33,799 bases of DNA from Lapidilactobacillus mulanensis (GCF_003946215.1 NZ_RHOW01000025.1:1-33799); one strand, 5' to 3'. Shown: positions 24,760 through 33,698, counted from the first letter of the stretch. Notes: generated from the letters alone by a model not told the origin. A program made the numbers and translations.

Positions 24760-25857
24760 TTAAATTGCGTGGAAATCTAAATTCAAACTCTTTGCTACTG
24801 CTCGGTCGGTCACTTGACCTTCATAAATATTCAAGCCACTTGCGATCGTTTTATTTTTATCAACCGCCGCTAACACGCCTGCGTTTGCGATCTCTGCCGC
24901 ATAATTGATCGTCACACTCGTCAGTGCGTCTGTGGCCGTCTTCGGCACTGCGCCAGGTACATTGGCCACGGCATAGTGCACAACACCATGGCGAATATAA
25001 ATCGGATCGTCGAACGTTGTCGCATGATCCGTTGTTTCAAAAATTCCACCTTGATCGATCGGAATATCGACCAAAACAGAACCCGGTTCCATCGACGCGA
25101 CCATTTCCTCCGACACCAGAATTGGGGCTTTGGCGCCTGGAATCAGAACGGCACCAATGACCAGGTCTGCAGAGCGAACTGAAGTCGCAATGTTGGCGGA
25201 ATTTGAATACAGCGTTTGAACATTGCCGTCAAACTGATTATCGATATTGGCAAGCACACGCGCATTAATATCTAACAGCGTCACTTGCGCACCTAACCCG
25301 AGCGCGGTTTTCGCGGCATTAAAACCAACCACGCCACCGCCGATCACCGTCACGCGACTTTTACGAACGCCAGGAACACCACTGAGTAGAATTCCCTTTC
25401 CACCGTATTGTTGCTGCAAAAATTGCGCACCGATCAAAACAGCCATCCGTCCGGCAACTTCACTCATCGGATTCAGCGCCGGCAAACTCCCATCGGCCGC
25501 CTGCATCGTCTCGTAGCCAATGGCCGTCACTTTTTCAGCTAACAGTTTCTCGGCTAATTGCCGATTGGCCGCTAAATGTAAATACGTATATAAAATTAAA
25601 CCCGGCCAAAAATAATGATACTCTTCTGGCAATGGTTCTTTCACTTTCATGACCATGTCACTCTGCCAAATTTCAGCGGGCGAACTGATCACCGCACCAG
25701 CCTTTTCGTAGGCCTCGTCTAAATAAGCCGCACTTTTCCCGGCGTCAGCTTCAACCAACACGCGATGATGATTCTTAACTAAAATACTCACACCAGCTGG
25801 CGTAATACCAACTCGGTTTTCATGATTTTTAATTTCCTTGGGTACACCAATTTGCAT
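24760..25857 (-). CDS. ald: Alanine dehydrogenase
   Basis: NAD-dependent alanine dehydrogenase interconverting L-alanine and pyruvate plus ammonia, 365 aa from the chosen start. Pyruvate-binding Arg and Lys lie in NRVGITP and MKVKEPLPEEY, catalytic His in YLHLA, Rossmann motif VIGGGVVGFNAAKTALGLGA, and the conserved Asp in PIDQGG. There are two close ATGs: the first (25863) is only 3 nt from GGAGG, whereas the second (25857) is 9 nt away and gives MQIGVPKEIKN, the usual family N-terminus. Monocistronic with its own terminator. Confidence 0.94.
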   Translation of the reverse strand: MQIGVPKEIKNHENRVGITPAGVSILVKNHHRVLVEADAGKSAAYLDEAYEKAGAVISSPAEIWQSDMVMKVKEPLPEEYHYFWPGLILYTYLHLAANRQLAEKLLAEKVTAIGYETMQAADGSLPALNPMSEVAGRMAVLIGAQFLQQQYGGKGILLSGVPGVRKSRVTVIGGGVVGFNAAKTALGLGAQVTLLDINARVLANIDNQFDGNVQTLYSNSANIATSVRSADLVIGAVLIPGAKAPILVSEEMVASMEPGSVLVDIPIDQGGIFETTDHATTFDDPIYIRHGVVHYAVANVPGAVPKTATDALTSVTINYAAEIANAGVLAAVDKNKTIASGLNIYEGQVTDRAVAKSLNLDFHAI

Positions 25858-26008
25858 AGACATACGCCTCCTATACTAAATACTACCACAATGTGACCAT
25901 TTTTATTATCATAATGCTATTTTTTGATCAATTGCATTTAAAACATCATTTGGATTTAATAGTTTGATTAATTCCCGATTTACATGATAAAACTGATTTT
26001 ATGAATAA

Positions 26009-26045
26009 AAAATAACCGTTAGCCACAATTTAGCTCGGTTATTTT
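26009..26045 (-). terminator. Terminator downstream of HAD phosphatase gene
   Basis: AAAATAACCG (26009-26018) and CGGTTATTTT (26036-26045), a perfect 10-bp stem, with an inner AGC/GCT pair. It is symmetric, so it could also stop transcription from the other side. Confidence 0.8.
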
Positions 26046-26074
26046 GAATTTTAATTCACTTTTTAATTTTACAA

Positions 26075-26890
26075 CTACGCTTGCGTTATATATTTCTCGA
26101 GGGCAAACGCGATTCCATCCTCATCGTTGCTGCGAGTCTCAAAATCGGCATGCTTTTTTGCCAGCTCTGAACCATTCGCCATTACAACGGCGGTTCCGGC
26201 GTAGTCAAACATCGTGATATCATTCTGCTCATCACCGATCGCCATAATTTCAGAGGCTTCAAGATTTAGCACGGCTGCTAATCTTGCTAGAGCTTTCCCT
26301 TTATTCACATCTCGATGCATGACTTCCAAGAAGCGAGCGGCGGCGCGCACAACATAATTAGTTTTACCAAACATCTGTTGCACTCGCGTTTCGTTCTGAT
26401 CTAATTCCACCGCCGTACCGCCGAAAACCGCCTTGATCAAAGTCACATCAGCTGGTAATTCCGCGGGTTTACGAATGAAAACACCGGCCTCATTTTCCCG
26501 AGCTTGTATCACTGTGATCGGGTCAACTTCCAGATTGCTCGTATAAATGCGACTCTGACTATCCAACACGTTGTAACTCAAATGATATTTCTGCGAATAA
26601 TCGTCGATGGCCTGATAAGTCTCGCGCGAGATGCCAGATTGCGCCAACACTTGTCCGCTCACGGACTCAATGACACTACCGTTAAAAGTGATCACATATT
26701 GCTGATCACCCTCAATTCCCAACTCGTCCAAAAACGGCTTGACCCCCGCCAGCGGGCGACCAGAACACAAAACGACTTTCACGCCAGCTGCTAGTGCCTG
26801 CTGGATGCTGGTTTTCGTTGACGCTAATAGCTGATGGTTTGAATTCAATAGCGTGTCATCAATATCGATTGCGACTAATTTGATTGACAT
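26075..26890 (-). CDS. Cof-type HAD family phosphatase
   Basis: 271-aa sugar-phosphate/FMN-type phosphatase of the Cof/YidA subfamily. Motif I DIDDTLLNS (nucleophile D9, acid D11), motif II LCSGRPLAGV, motif III Lys in VNKGKALARL and motif IV GDEQNDITMFDYAGTAVVMANG are all present. A C2-type cap lies between about 85 and 190. Cytosolic. It follows the GyrI-like gene by 58 nt on the same strand and may be read from the nuclease promoter. The physiological substrate is not evident. Confidence 0.92.
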   Translation of the reverse strand: MSIKLVAIDIDDTLLNSNHQLLASTKTSIQQALAAGVKVVLCSGRPLAGVKPFLDELGIEGDQQYVITFNGSVIESVSGQVLAQSGISRETYQAIDDYSQKYHLSYNVLDSQSRIYTSNLEVDPITVIQARENEAGVFIRKPAELPADVTLIKAVFGGTAVELDQNETRVQQMFGKTNYVVRAAARFLEVMHRDVNKGKALARLAAVLNLEASEIMAIGDEQNDITMFDYAGTAVVMANGSELAKKHADFETRSNDEDGIAFALEKYITQA

Positions 26891-26948
26891 TTATGAGACC
26901 CTCCAGTTAGAACGTTTTTAAAAATACCATGTGCAAAATTGGCTTCAT

Positions 26949-27473
26949 TTAATTCAAATCGTCTTCCAGTGCTTCGATTTCTGGACTGATGTAGACATAA
27001 TATTGTTGCTGTTCAACCGCATCAATTTCTTTGAACGTCAATTTTTCCAAAAAATATGGTTGTTCTGAATGCCCTAAACTCTTGGGCAAGGCAACTTCTT
27101 CCTTTGCAGCCTGATCAAAAACCTTTTCTAACGTGAAATTGAGCGGCAGTTGTGGTAAAAATTCCGGTCTGGTTGCCGCCATCATGAACGCCGAACCTGC
27201 TGGCAAATCGAAAGCATGCCATTTCGCGGGTACTTCAAAATCAGCTGGCACCGCAACACCTGTCCAATATTGATAACTTTCTGGTGCATAAACGACGAGA
27301 CCGACACGATTCGTTTCACCGACCGTCTCCAATAATTGTTGGTCAACCTGCGCCGCTTTTTCACTATCCTGAAAATCTTGCCACGTGCTATAGAAACTAC
27401 CATTCACATCGATCGTATTTGCCAGCGCGACCTGCCCAATAATTTTCATCGCTGGAACTTTTACAACACTCAT
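26949..27473 (-). CDS. GyrI-like/AraC effector-binding domain protein
   Basis: 174-aa cytosolic protein made of a single GyrI-like (SOUL-related) small-molecule binding domain without a DNA-binding part. Visible features are the N-terminal strand KVPAMKIIGQVALANT, the central RVGLVVYAPESYQYWTGVAVP, and WHAFDLPAGSAFMMAAT, in the order of this fold. An acidic tail ends the protein. It begins 11 nt after the nuclease gene, so the two are translationally close. Ligand unknown; similar stand-alone domains have been linked to drug binding or hydrolysis. Confidence 0.78.
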   Translation of the reverse strand: MSVVKVPAMKIIGQVALANTIDVNGSFYSTWQDFQDSEKAAQVDQQLLETVGETNRVGLVVYAPESYQYWTGVAVPADFEVPAKWHAFDLPAGSAFMMAATRPEFLPQLPLNFTLEKVFDQAAKEEVALPKSLGHSEQPYFLEKLTFKEIDAVEQQQYYVYISPEIEALEDDLN

Positions 27474-27484
27474 CTTGCCATCTC

Positions 27485-28297
27485 CTATTTTGCATTTGAA
27501 CTGTTGCCAGTTTGATAATCAATTACATAATTCGTTTGGATGTTGAAAATATAGACATTAAAACTAATTTTATCATCTTCAACCGATTGTGCCATCATTT
27601 GAATTCCCCGAGCGACTAATTCATCACCGCGAAAAATCGGTCGCACTTGATAGCGCACGTGATGCGTCGTCTGCTTCAAATATTGTGCAACTGTATTTTC
27701 ATAGTAAGTCATCCCCGGATCGTTCAAAGAACGCGTGCCAGTCATTAAATTTTTGGCATTATTATTCTGACCAGTCAATTGGTAGCCAATCAAATGACAA
27801 CGATTGTACAAATAATCGGAGTGCCCATTGATTGTTATTTTGCGATTTTGCCAGCCAGTCGGCTCAATATATAGACGCTCGCGATCCGCCGTCGGCATAA
27901 TATCGCGTCCCAACATCGCATCGGCAACACCAACCCGATTCAATGAATCAAGATCAGAATAACGATCCCAACTGCCACGCGAGAAACTCAGATCACTCGC
28001 TGAAAAAGTCGGCTTGTTATTATTGACGGCAATAATTTGTTGCTGGTCGAAAGTGAGCTCGGCCAATTTACTCTGACTACTATTCGCATCGGTTTGTGTC
28101 TGTCCATCAGCTGTCGGCGCTTCTTGGGCAACTTGGCTACTAGTGAGTGCACTCGAATTCGTACTGCTGCTATTTGAATTTTGTGTTTGATAATTGCTGG
28201 GGTCGCGCGCTAATAATCCGATTGCTGCCGCGATGATCACAATTAATACGGCAGGCAAACTCAGTTGTTTTTTACGACTTCGCCGTCTTTTGGCCAT
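27485..28297 (-). CDS. Membrane-anchored/secreted DNA/RNA non-specific endonuclease (EndA family)
   Basis: 270-aa nuclease. The N-terminus RRRSRKKQ followed by a hydrophobic segment (about 14-30) is an uncleaved anchor or signal; then comes a Ser/Thr/Gln-rich linker to about residue 80. The catalytic bba-Me domain contains NRCHLIG with the general-base His168, the usual Arg-Gly replaced by Arg-Cys as in several streptococcal/lactobacillar relatives. It is followed by NNNAKNLMTGTRSLNDPGMTYYEN, which carries metal-site Asn residues. It probably degrades extracellular DNA. First gene ahead of the GyrI-like gene. Confidence 0.9.
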   Translation of the reverse strand: MAKRRRSRKKQLSLPAVLIVIIAAAIGLLARDPSNYQTQNSNSSSTNSSALTSSQVAQEAPTADGQTQTDANSSQSKLAELTFDQQQIIAVNNNKPTFSASDLSFSRGSWDRYSDLDSLNRVGVADAMLGRDIMPTADRERLYIEPTGWQNRKITINGHSDYLYNRCHLIGYQLTGQNNNAKNLMTGTRSLNDPGMTYYENTVAQYLKQTTHHVRYQVRPIFRGDELVARGIQMMAQSVEDDKISFNVYIFNIQTNYVIDYQTGNSSNAK

Positions 28298-28366
28298 GAA
28301 GATTTACCTCTTTTATGATTTTATTGATAAAAAATTTATATGCGTCTGAAAAAATTGTCTACCTTC

Positions 28367-28564
28367 GGCAGAAGTTGCTCCAGAAAATGGACTGACTTGC
28401 TGTGGGGGATAGCCCTCAGCCAATTAAAAAACAAATTGTCTTCGAGCACGATTTGAGCTCCTGAAAACAGGATCTCAAATACGCCCCCTGCTGTAAATTC
28501 GCAAAATCGGCTCATTAACACCAGTGTCACTGCAATCAGTCCATTTTCTTCCGCAACTTCTGCC
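28367..28564 (-). repeat. Module I element, copy E (compensated stem)
   Basis: Inverted orientation, alone between endA and the DUF402 gene. Outer arm 28367-28378 / 28553-28564 and the GGA/GGA loop match copies B2, C, D and F. The inner stem reads AGAAAATGGACTGATTGC with partner 28382-28400, whereas the others read AGAAAATAGTGGGATTGC, so both arms changed together. Core hairpin ATTTGAG/CTCAAAT and the G-run/C-run pair are as in B2. The rest of 28298-28713 holds no gene. Confidence 0.85.
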
Positions 28565-28666
28565 TAAACCTATTTCGGTTAGGCTAGGATCTGAACAACG
28601 CCGTCCATATATTCAAATAAATCACTTCATTTTGTCGAAGCCACATAATTTGCCATCGATTGGCAT

Positions 28667-28690
28667 GAAAAAAGCCCGCCGTAGCGAGCT
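28667..28690 (-). terminator. Terminator of the DUF402 gene
   Basis: Minus strand AGCTCG (28685-28690) pairs with CGGGCT (28673-28678) including one wobble, followed by six T. Confidence 0.65.
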
Positions 28691-28713
28691 GAAACTATAT
28701 AACGTCCCAAAAT

Positions 28714-29253
28714 TTAAGCACGACGATGCGATAATTCTTGATAGCGACGATACCAAATATCGATGTATGACTGCGAAAATGGTCCCTTCTCATTGTTGAT
28801 CCAATCCACGAGAACTTTAACATTCTCTTTCAAAATATGATCGATCTCAGGAGAATAGTGCCATTGCGCACCATGTGATTTATATTCATCGACATCTAGC
28901 AAGCGTTTCTCCCCGTTTGGAAAAACCTTGATATCTAAATCGTAATCGATATACTTTAAAGCTTCGCGATCCAATGTATAAGGTGTCGCCAAGTTGCAAT
29001 AATAAGAGACCCCACTATCGCGGATCATCGCTATGACATTAAACCAATAATGCTTGTGGAAAAAAACAATTGCCGGTTCGCGCGTGACCCAACGTCTGCC
29101 GTCGTCTTCAGTGACCAAGGTATGGTCGTTGCAGCCGATTAACGAATTCTCACTCGTTTTGAGGACCATCGTTTCTTTCCAAGTTCGATGCAAACTACCG
29201 TCATGCTTATAGCTTTGGATAGCAATATAGTCCCCTTCTTTGGGAACTTGCAT
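28714..29253 (-). CDS. DUF402 family protein, probable nucleoside di-/triphosphatase
   Basis: 179-aa soluble protein of the DUF402 family, close in pattern to YgaC/Ntdp proteins that hydrolyse nucleoside tri- and diphosphates. Family segments are [49 protein letters not shown], and the acidic metal-binding stretch [13 protein letters not shown] with [13 protein letters not shown] at 29253 is preferred over an adjacent TTG. The ribosome site is poor (AAAGTGGG). It stands alone between repeat copies E and F. The activity is inferred from family. Confidence 0.85.
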   Translation of the reverse strand: MQVPKEGDYIAIQSYKHDGSLHRTWKETMVLKTSENSLIGCNDHTLVTEDDGRRWVTREPAIVFFHKHYWFNVIAMIRDSGVSYYCNLATPYTLDREALKYIDYDLDIKVFPNGEKRLLDVDEYKSHGAQWHYSPEIDHILKENVKVLVDWINNEKGPFSQSYIDIWYRRYQELSHRRA

Positions 29254-29408
29254 CAATTATCTAACCCACTTTCATGATGCTGATCTATTCCTGACCATTA
29301 TAACAAAAGTGGGTGTTAAAAAAAAGTAAACTGTTACATTCGAATGATGCCTAATTGTCGGTTTGAGATTTAAAAAACGTAATTTTAGCTACGATGATAT
29401 CTACCTTC

Positions 29409-29611
29409 GGCAGAAGTTGCTCCAGAAAATAGTGGGAGGTTGCTGTGGGGACGGCTCCAAGCTTTTGGAAAATCGCCAAAAGTTTTCCGCCTAAAATGTG
29501 AGCTCCGGAAAACCGCCGGATCTCACATTTTCCCATTTTGTAAATTCGCAAAACCCGCTCATTAACAAAATTACCACTGCAATCCCACTATTTTCTTCCG
29601 CAACTTCTGCC
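29409..29611 (-). repeat. Module I element, copy F
   Basis: Outer arm 29409-29420 / 29600-29611 and the GGA/GGA loop. Inner stem AGAAAATAGTGGGA / TCCCACTATTTTCT. Core hairpin AAAATGTGAG (29493-29502) / CTCACATTTT (29522-29531). The CCAAAAG/CTTTTGG hairpin matches C and D. Like D, it lacks the 70-nt cassette. Confidence 0.85.
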
Positions 29612-29822
29612 TAAACGTATTTTGTTTAAGTGAAGGATTTGAATAACAGGGTTCCTCAAGCATGATGTACATTGTTGCCTTTACTTTAAATAGTTCTTCA
29701 ATAAAGTCTGAGCGATAATCTCGTCCGCCTTTCGTCTTCTGCAAAAGATAGGTGCGGTACAAACTAGTCGCACTGGACTAGACGTTGACTTGAAGTAACC
29801 ACTATAAAACTGCCGAGATGAG
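29612..29822 (+). promoter_or_regulatory. Composite spacer F with promoter-like pair toward module II
   Basis: 211 nt. Plus strand: TAGACG (29779-29784), 18 nt, TATAAA (29803-29808), with the -10 edge again 14 nt from module II. The CTAGTC/GACTAG hairpin lies just upstream. The sequence between the two boxes differs from C and D while the boxes stay constant. Confidence 0.5.
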
Positions 29823-30038
29823 TCAGAACGCGGAAGAAAAAGTTGCGACTCGCAGTGAAATTGTTCTTGCGGGACCAAATTATTTATTAAATAGTTTCGG
29901 ATAAGTTGATCATTAATTCAGTTTCGCACCAAACCCAAGTCCCGCTAGAACAAGGGTGATCTTTAAGACTTTGCCGGTTTTGCAAAGGCTTAAAGTCATC
30001 CCCACAGCGAGGCACAACTATTTTCTGGAGCGTTCTGA
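29823..30038 (+). repeat. Module II element, copy F
   Basis: Outer arm TCAGAACGC (29823-29831) / GCGTTCTGA (30030-30038), GGA/GGA loop, and the A-A mismatch between CGC and GTG. Stem TTGTTCT-GCGGGAC is as in C and D. The inner hairpin is CTTTAAG/CTTAAAG, where C has CTTCAAG/CTTGAAG, a compensated pair. Confidence 0.85.
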
Positions 30039-30102
30039 CGGAACCGAACAAAATTCTACCTCACGCAAAATAAGCCTTCAAAGTTTGCATCCGTTCAAAG
30101 CC

Positions 30103-30897
30103 CTATTCCTGATGATCCTCCAACCAACGATTGATTGCATCAAATGCAAAGCCTTTTCGTGCCAATGCTTGCTTAAATTTCTGCACCTGTTTCGGATCAG
30201 TCAGTGGTTGATATCGCCGAATCGCCTTTTCTGCCGCATTCGCCAGTGCCTCGGACTCATCATCCTCGTCCACTCCCAAATCTAACTCTTGCCAGATCAT
30301 CGTGATCTCATCACCAGTAAACCCTTTTTGTTGCAATGCTTGCCGGACTTTTTGCTGACGCACACGTTGGGCAAATTTGTGCTGACGTTTCCATACTTGT
30401 TGCGCGAGTTTCGTTCCATTTTCTAACACGGTTTCTGAATCATATAATACCAGTGCATCCTCGATCTCGTCGGGAGCAATGCCTTTTTGGCGCAACTCGT
30501 TACGAATAACATTGCGTCCCTTCAAATGGAGAATCATACTCGTGCGCACGTACGCCTTCGCATATTCCGCATCGTCTAAATAATTCTGCAGCTCCAAGCG
30601 CTCGATGATTTCGTCAGCAACATCCGAACTGACTTCATGCTCACGCAAATAAGTTCTCATTTCTTTGATTGTTCGCAATTGATAGCTCAAATAATTGAGT
30701 GCCAATTGGTTCGCTTGCGAATTGGCATCCGCCGCCAACAGCGCTTGTTTTAACTTATCGTCGACTTCGAGATCTTTTTGTAAAGCAAATTGCATCAAGA
30801 CATCTTCGCTAACTGGAAAAGCGTATTTGCCATCCAGAAAAATATTGTAGCGGCCCGGGCGTTTCTGCGCGCTAATTTTCGTAATTTTTGCCACCAT
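30103..30897 (-). CDS. recX: Regulatory protein RecX
   Basis: 264-aa RecX-family protein, which binds and modulates RecA filaments. It is built of alpha-helical three-helix repeats (for example AQLALNYLSYQLRTIKEMRTYLREH and EIIERLELQNYLDDAEYAKAYV), preceded by the N-terminal strand region ITKISAQKRPGRYNIFLDGKYAFPVSEDVL typical of Firmicute RecX. The start at 30897 (MVAKITKI) is chosen over an in-frame ATG 21 nt upstream because GGAGGT is five nt before it. It is transcribed divergently from the RlmD gene, with 87 nt between. Confidence 0.92.
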   Translation of the reverse strand: MVAKITKISAQKRPGRYNIFLDGKYAFPVSEDVLMQFALQKDLEVDDKLKQALLAADANSQANQLALNYLSYQLRTIKEMRTYLREHEVSSDVADEIIERLELQNYLDDAEYAKAYVRTSMILHLKGRNVIRNELRQKGIAPDEIEDALVLYDSETVLENGTKLAQQVWKRQHKFAQRVRQQKVRQALQQKGFTGDEITMIWQELDLGVDEDDESEALANAAEKAIRRYQPLTDPKQVQKFKQALARKGFAFDAINRWLEDHQE

Positions 30898-30984
30898 TAT
30901 CCACCTCCAACATCGCAATTGGCGTGCAAATCATTTATACTTAAGACAATTCTACCATGAGAATTCAGAAAATGAGGTTATTTA

Positions 30985-32373
30985 ATGACAGAATCTAACT
31001 CTGTCGTTGTCGAAGTTGGACAACGATTTCCACTAACAGCTAAAAAAATTGGTATCAATGGCGAAGGTATCGGTTATTTCCAACACAAGGTGACATTTGT
31101 GCCCGGTTTATTACCAGACGAAGTCGCCGTCGTTGAGGCCACTCAAGTCACGGATCGTTATATTCGCGGTAAAATCCACCAATTACGCCATCGCTCTGCT
31201 CAACGCGCCACTGACGCTCCCGCAATTGCTGGCGAAGTTGGCGGGCTCGAATTGGCTCATCTCAAATATCCACAACAGGTTTTCTACAAGAATGACTTGA
31301 TCAAGCAAGCCTTAGAACGATATAAACCACGTGGCTATCAACATTATGAATTCTTGCCTGCGATCGGTGCAGACAATCCGTGGCATTATCGGAATAAAGC
31401 ACAATTCCCGATCGGAAAAGACGCCGATGGTAAATTAATTAGTGGTCTCTATCAACCAAATACGCAAAACTTGGTCGATTTACCCGAAATGCCCACACAA
31501 AGTGAATTAACTTTAAGTGTCGTACGTCGGTTGTTGCCGATTTTAACTGAATTGGACATGCCGGTTTACGATGCAACTGCCAATTCTGGCATTATCAAAG
31601 CGGTTGCCGTGCGCGAATCCAAGCTTCATCACCAAGTCCAATTAACTTTTATCACCAATTCTAAAAAGATGCCGCACAAACAAGCCCTACTCGTTTCAAT
31701 TGCCGAAAAAATTCCTGAAGTCACGGGCATTTTCCAAAATCTGAATCAAACAAAACGAGGTTTATTCTGGGGCGATGAAACTTGGCAGTTGGCCGGTGAA
31801 AATTATCTCGAGGAACAAGTCGGTAAATTACGCTTCTTACTTTCACCACGGGCGTTTTTCCAATTAGATCTTGCCCAAACCGAAAAGCTCTATCAAGTTG
31901 TTGCTGATTTCCTCGCTCCTAAACCTAGTGACACTTTGCTCGATGCCTACGCTGGTGTCGGCACGATTGGCTTGACGCTCGCGGGCAAAGTTAAATCTGT
32001 GACCGGCATCGAAGAAATTCCCGAATCTGTTGCCGATGCGAAACAAAACGCGGTTCATAATCGCATCACCAACGCGACTTACCACTTAGGCAAAGTCGAA
32101 ACAGAATTACCTAAACTTCAAGCCGACGGTCAAACCTTCTCGGCGATGATCGTCGATCCACCACGTGTTGGCCTCGCACCGAAATTAATGGACACAATTT
32201 TAGAAGCACGGCCAAAAACGTTGATCTATATTTCCTGTAACGAATCGACATTGGCACAAAATCTGGTCAAATTAACCCGATCTTATCGCGTTGAAAAAAT
32301 ACAAATGATCGACATGTTCCCACAAACAGCACGCGTGGAAGCGGTCGTGAAATTAGTCCTGTCCGATAAATAG
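30985..32373 (+). CDS. rlmD: 23S rRNA (uracil-C5)-methyltransferase RlmD/RlmCD family
   Basis: 462-aa TrmA/RumA-family enzyme making m5U in 23S rRNA with SAM. An N-terminal TRAM domain (about 10-68), the central RNA-binding domain, the SAM-binding motif LLDAYAGVGTIGL near 319, the motif DPPRVGL and catalytic Cys418 in YISCNEST are present. The four Cys that bind a [4Fe-4S] cluster in many relatives are missing: the region reads APAIAGEVGGLELAHL and Cys418 is the only Cys in the protein. First of three closely spaced genes (gaps 15 and 26 nt). RlmCD-type dual-site activity is possible but cannot be read from sequence. Confidence 0.93.
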   Translation: MTESNSVVVEVGQRFPLTAKKIGINGEGIGYFQHKVTFVPGLLPDEVAVVEATQVTDRYIRGKIHQLRHRSAQRATDAPAIAGEVGGLELAHLKYPQQVFYKNDLIKQALERYKPRGYQHYEFLPAIGADNPWHYRNKAQFPIGKDADGKLISGLYQPNTQNLVDLPEMPTQSELTLSVVRRLLPILTELDMPVYDATANSGIIKAVAVRESKLHHQVQLTFITNSKKMPHKQALLVSIAEKIPEVTGIFQNLNQTKRGLFWGDETWQLAGENYLEEQVGKLRFLLSPRAFFQLDLAQTEKLYQVVADFLAPKPSDTLLDAYAGVGTIGLTLAGKVKSVTGIEEIPESVADAKQNAVHNRITNATYHLGKVETELPKLQADGQTFSAMIVDPPRVGLAPKLMDTILEARPKTLIYISCNESTLAQNLVKLTRSYRVEKIQMIDMFPQTARVEAVVKLVLSDK

Positions 32374-32388
32374 AAAGGAGAAATTAAG

Positions 32389-33189
32389 ATGGATACATTT
32401 TTAACACGTCCAGAAATTAAAAAGCGCGCCAAAGCAACCATGAAAGGAAACTTCGGCACGGCTTTCGCATTGAATTGGTTACCAATGCTCGGTATGTTCT
32501 TACTGATGGTCATTTTATGGATCGCCGTTTTCGTTGCGATCTGGGCCTACGGTACTTCAGCGAGTTTTCGGCAAACAGTCGATCAAGCGGTCAAAGAAGC
32601 CAAAACGACGGCTAGCGTTAGTAACGGCACCGCTTCTGGTGGTGGTAACTACTTTTCTTCATATGGTAGTGGCCTGATCGGAGTCCTCATAGGTTCTGGT
32701 ATTTCTTTCGCCTCACTTGAATGGCTCCGATTACCAAAAGATGACGTCTTACAACACCCCTTCAAGAAAGCCTTTCAAGGATTCACTTTCAAGTATTTGT
32801 TAGGCATTATTGTGTTGTACTTACTCACATCGATTGCCCAAATGATTGGTTTGGTTTTGTTAGTTATTCCTGGAATTCTAGTGAGTTACGCTTTAAGAAT
32901 TATTTACCTGCTCTATTATGACCAGGGCAAGAATCTAGGTTACTTCCAACTGATGAAATTAAGCTGGCAGCTCATGCGCGGTCACAAATTCGACTTATTT
33001 ATTTTCGAATTGAGTTTCTTCTTCTGGTACGTAGGCATCCTCTTTACAGGTGGTCTGCTGGGACTTTACTTCTATCCATACCACAACCTTGCATTCGCTG
33101 CTTTTTACGATAATATTTATTCGCACAGCGATTTAGTCGCACATGATGCGCATCAAACCAGTAACGAAAATGATTTTCCTGAATATTAA
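32389..33189 (+). CDS. DUF975 family integral membrane protein
   Basis: 266-aa membrane protein matching DUF975. It begins with the characteristic RPEIKKRAKATMKGNFGTAF segment before the first helix, followed by about five to six hydrophobic segments and the family pattern SYALRIIYLLYYDQGKNLGYFQLMKLSWQLMRGHKFDLFIFELSFFFWY near residues 165-215. A Ser/Gly-rich loop (about 75-100) is periplasm-facing or cytosolic. AGAAAGGAG lies just before the start. Function unknown. Between rlmD and the deoxyribosyltransferase gene in a likely operon. Confidence 0.88.
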   Translation: MDTFLTRPEIKKRAKATMKGNFGTAFALNWLPMLGMFLLMVILWIAVFVAIWAYGTSASFRQTVDQAVKEAKTTASVSNGTASGGGNYFSSYGSGLIGVLIGSGISFASLEWLRLPKDDVLQHPFKKAFQGFTFKYLLGIIVLYLLTSIAQMIGLVLLVIPGILVSYALRIIYLLYYDQGKNLGYFQLMKLSWQLMRGHKFDLFIFELSFFFWYVGILFTGGLLGLYFYPYHNLAFAAFYDNIYSHSDLVAHDAHQTSNENDFPEY

Positions 33190-33215
33190 ATTTAAATTTG
33201 GAAGGAAGTTTTCTG

Positions 33216-33698
33216 ATGCATTTCTATTTTGCTAACGGCTTATTTTCTCAGGCCGATTTCAACTATAACGCCCAATTGGTGGCCAAGATCCGCGCACTAT
33301 CGTCAAAAATCGATCTTTATTTACCACAAGAAAATGCGACAATCAACGATAAGCAGGCTTATGCAGATTCGAAGATGATCGCAACTGCCGACACCGAAGA
33401 AGTCTTGAAGAGTGATCTGATGATTGCCATTTTAGATGGCCCCGTGATCGACACGGGTGTGGCTAGCGAAATCGGCGTGGCTTATGCCAAGAACATCCCT
33501 ATCTTCGGTCTATACACCGATTCACGTCAACAAGGTTTTACGAATCAGAAAAAATTAGCAGCCTTAGCAGAAGTCGCAGAAAATCAATTCCACTATCTCA
33601 ACCTTTACACGACTGGGCTGATCAAGCTTAATGGCGACATTTATAATAATGAACCCGACTTGTTAGCCGCAATCACAAAATTTGTTGCTTCAAATTAA
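33216..33698 (+). CDS. Nucleoside 2-deoxyribosyltransferase
   Basis: 160-aa enzyme that exchanges the base on 2'-deoxynucleosides for purine/pyrimidine salvage, common in lactobacilli. It opens with the family strand FYFANGLFSQADFNYN; the mid-protein active-site motif is DGPVIDTGVASEIGVAYA with candidate nucleophile Glu85 and Asp79, followed by KNIPIFGLYTDSR. ATG at 33216 is chosen over an in-frame TTG at 33198 because GGAAGG lies at proper distance and MHFYFAN matches the family start. Last complete gene of the window. Confidence 0.92.
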   Translation: MHFYFANGLFSQADFNYNAQLVAKIRALSSKIDLYLPQENATINDKQAYADSKMIATADTEEVLKSDLMIAILDGPVIDTGVASEIGVAYAKNIPIFGLYTDSRQQGFTNQKKLAALAEVAENQFHYLNLYTTGLIKLNGDIYNNEPDLLAAITKFVASN

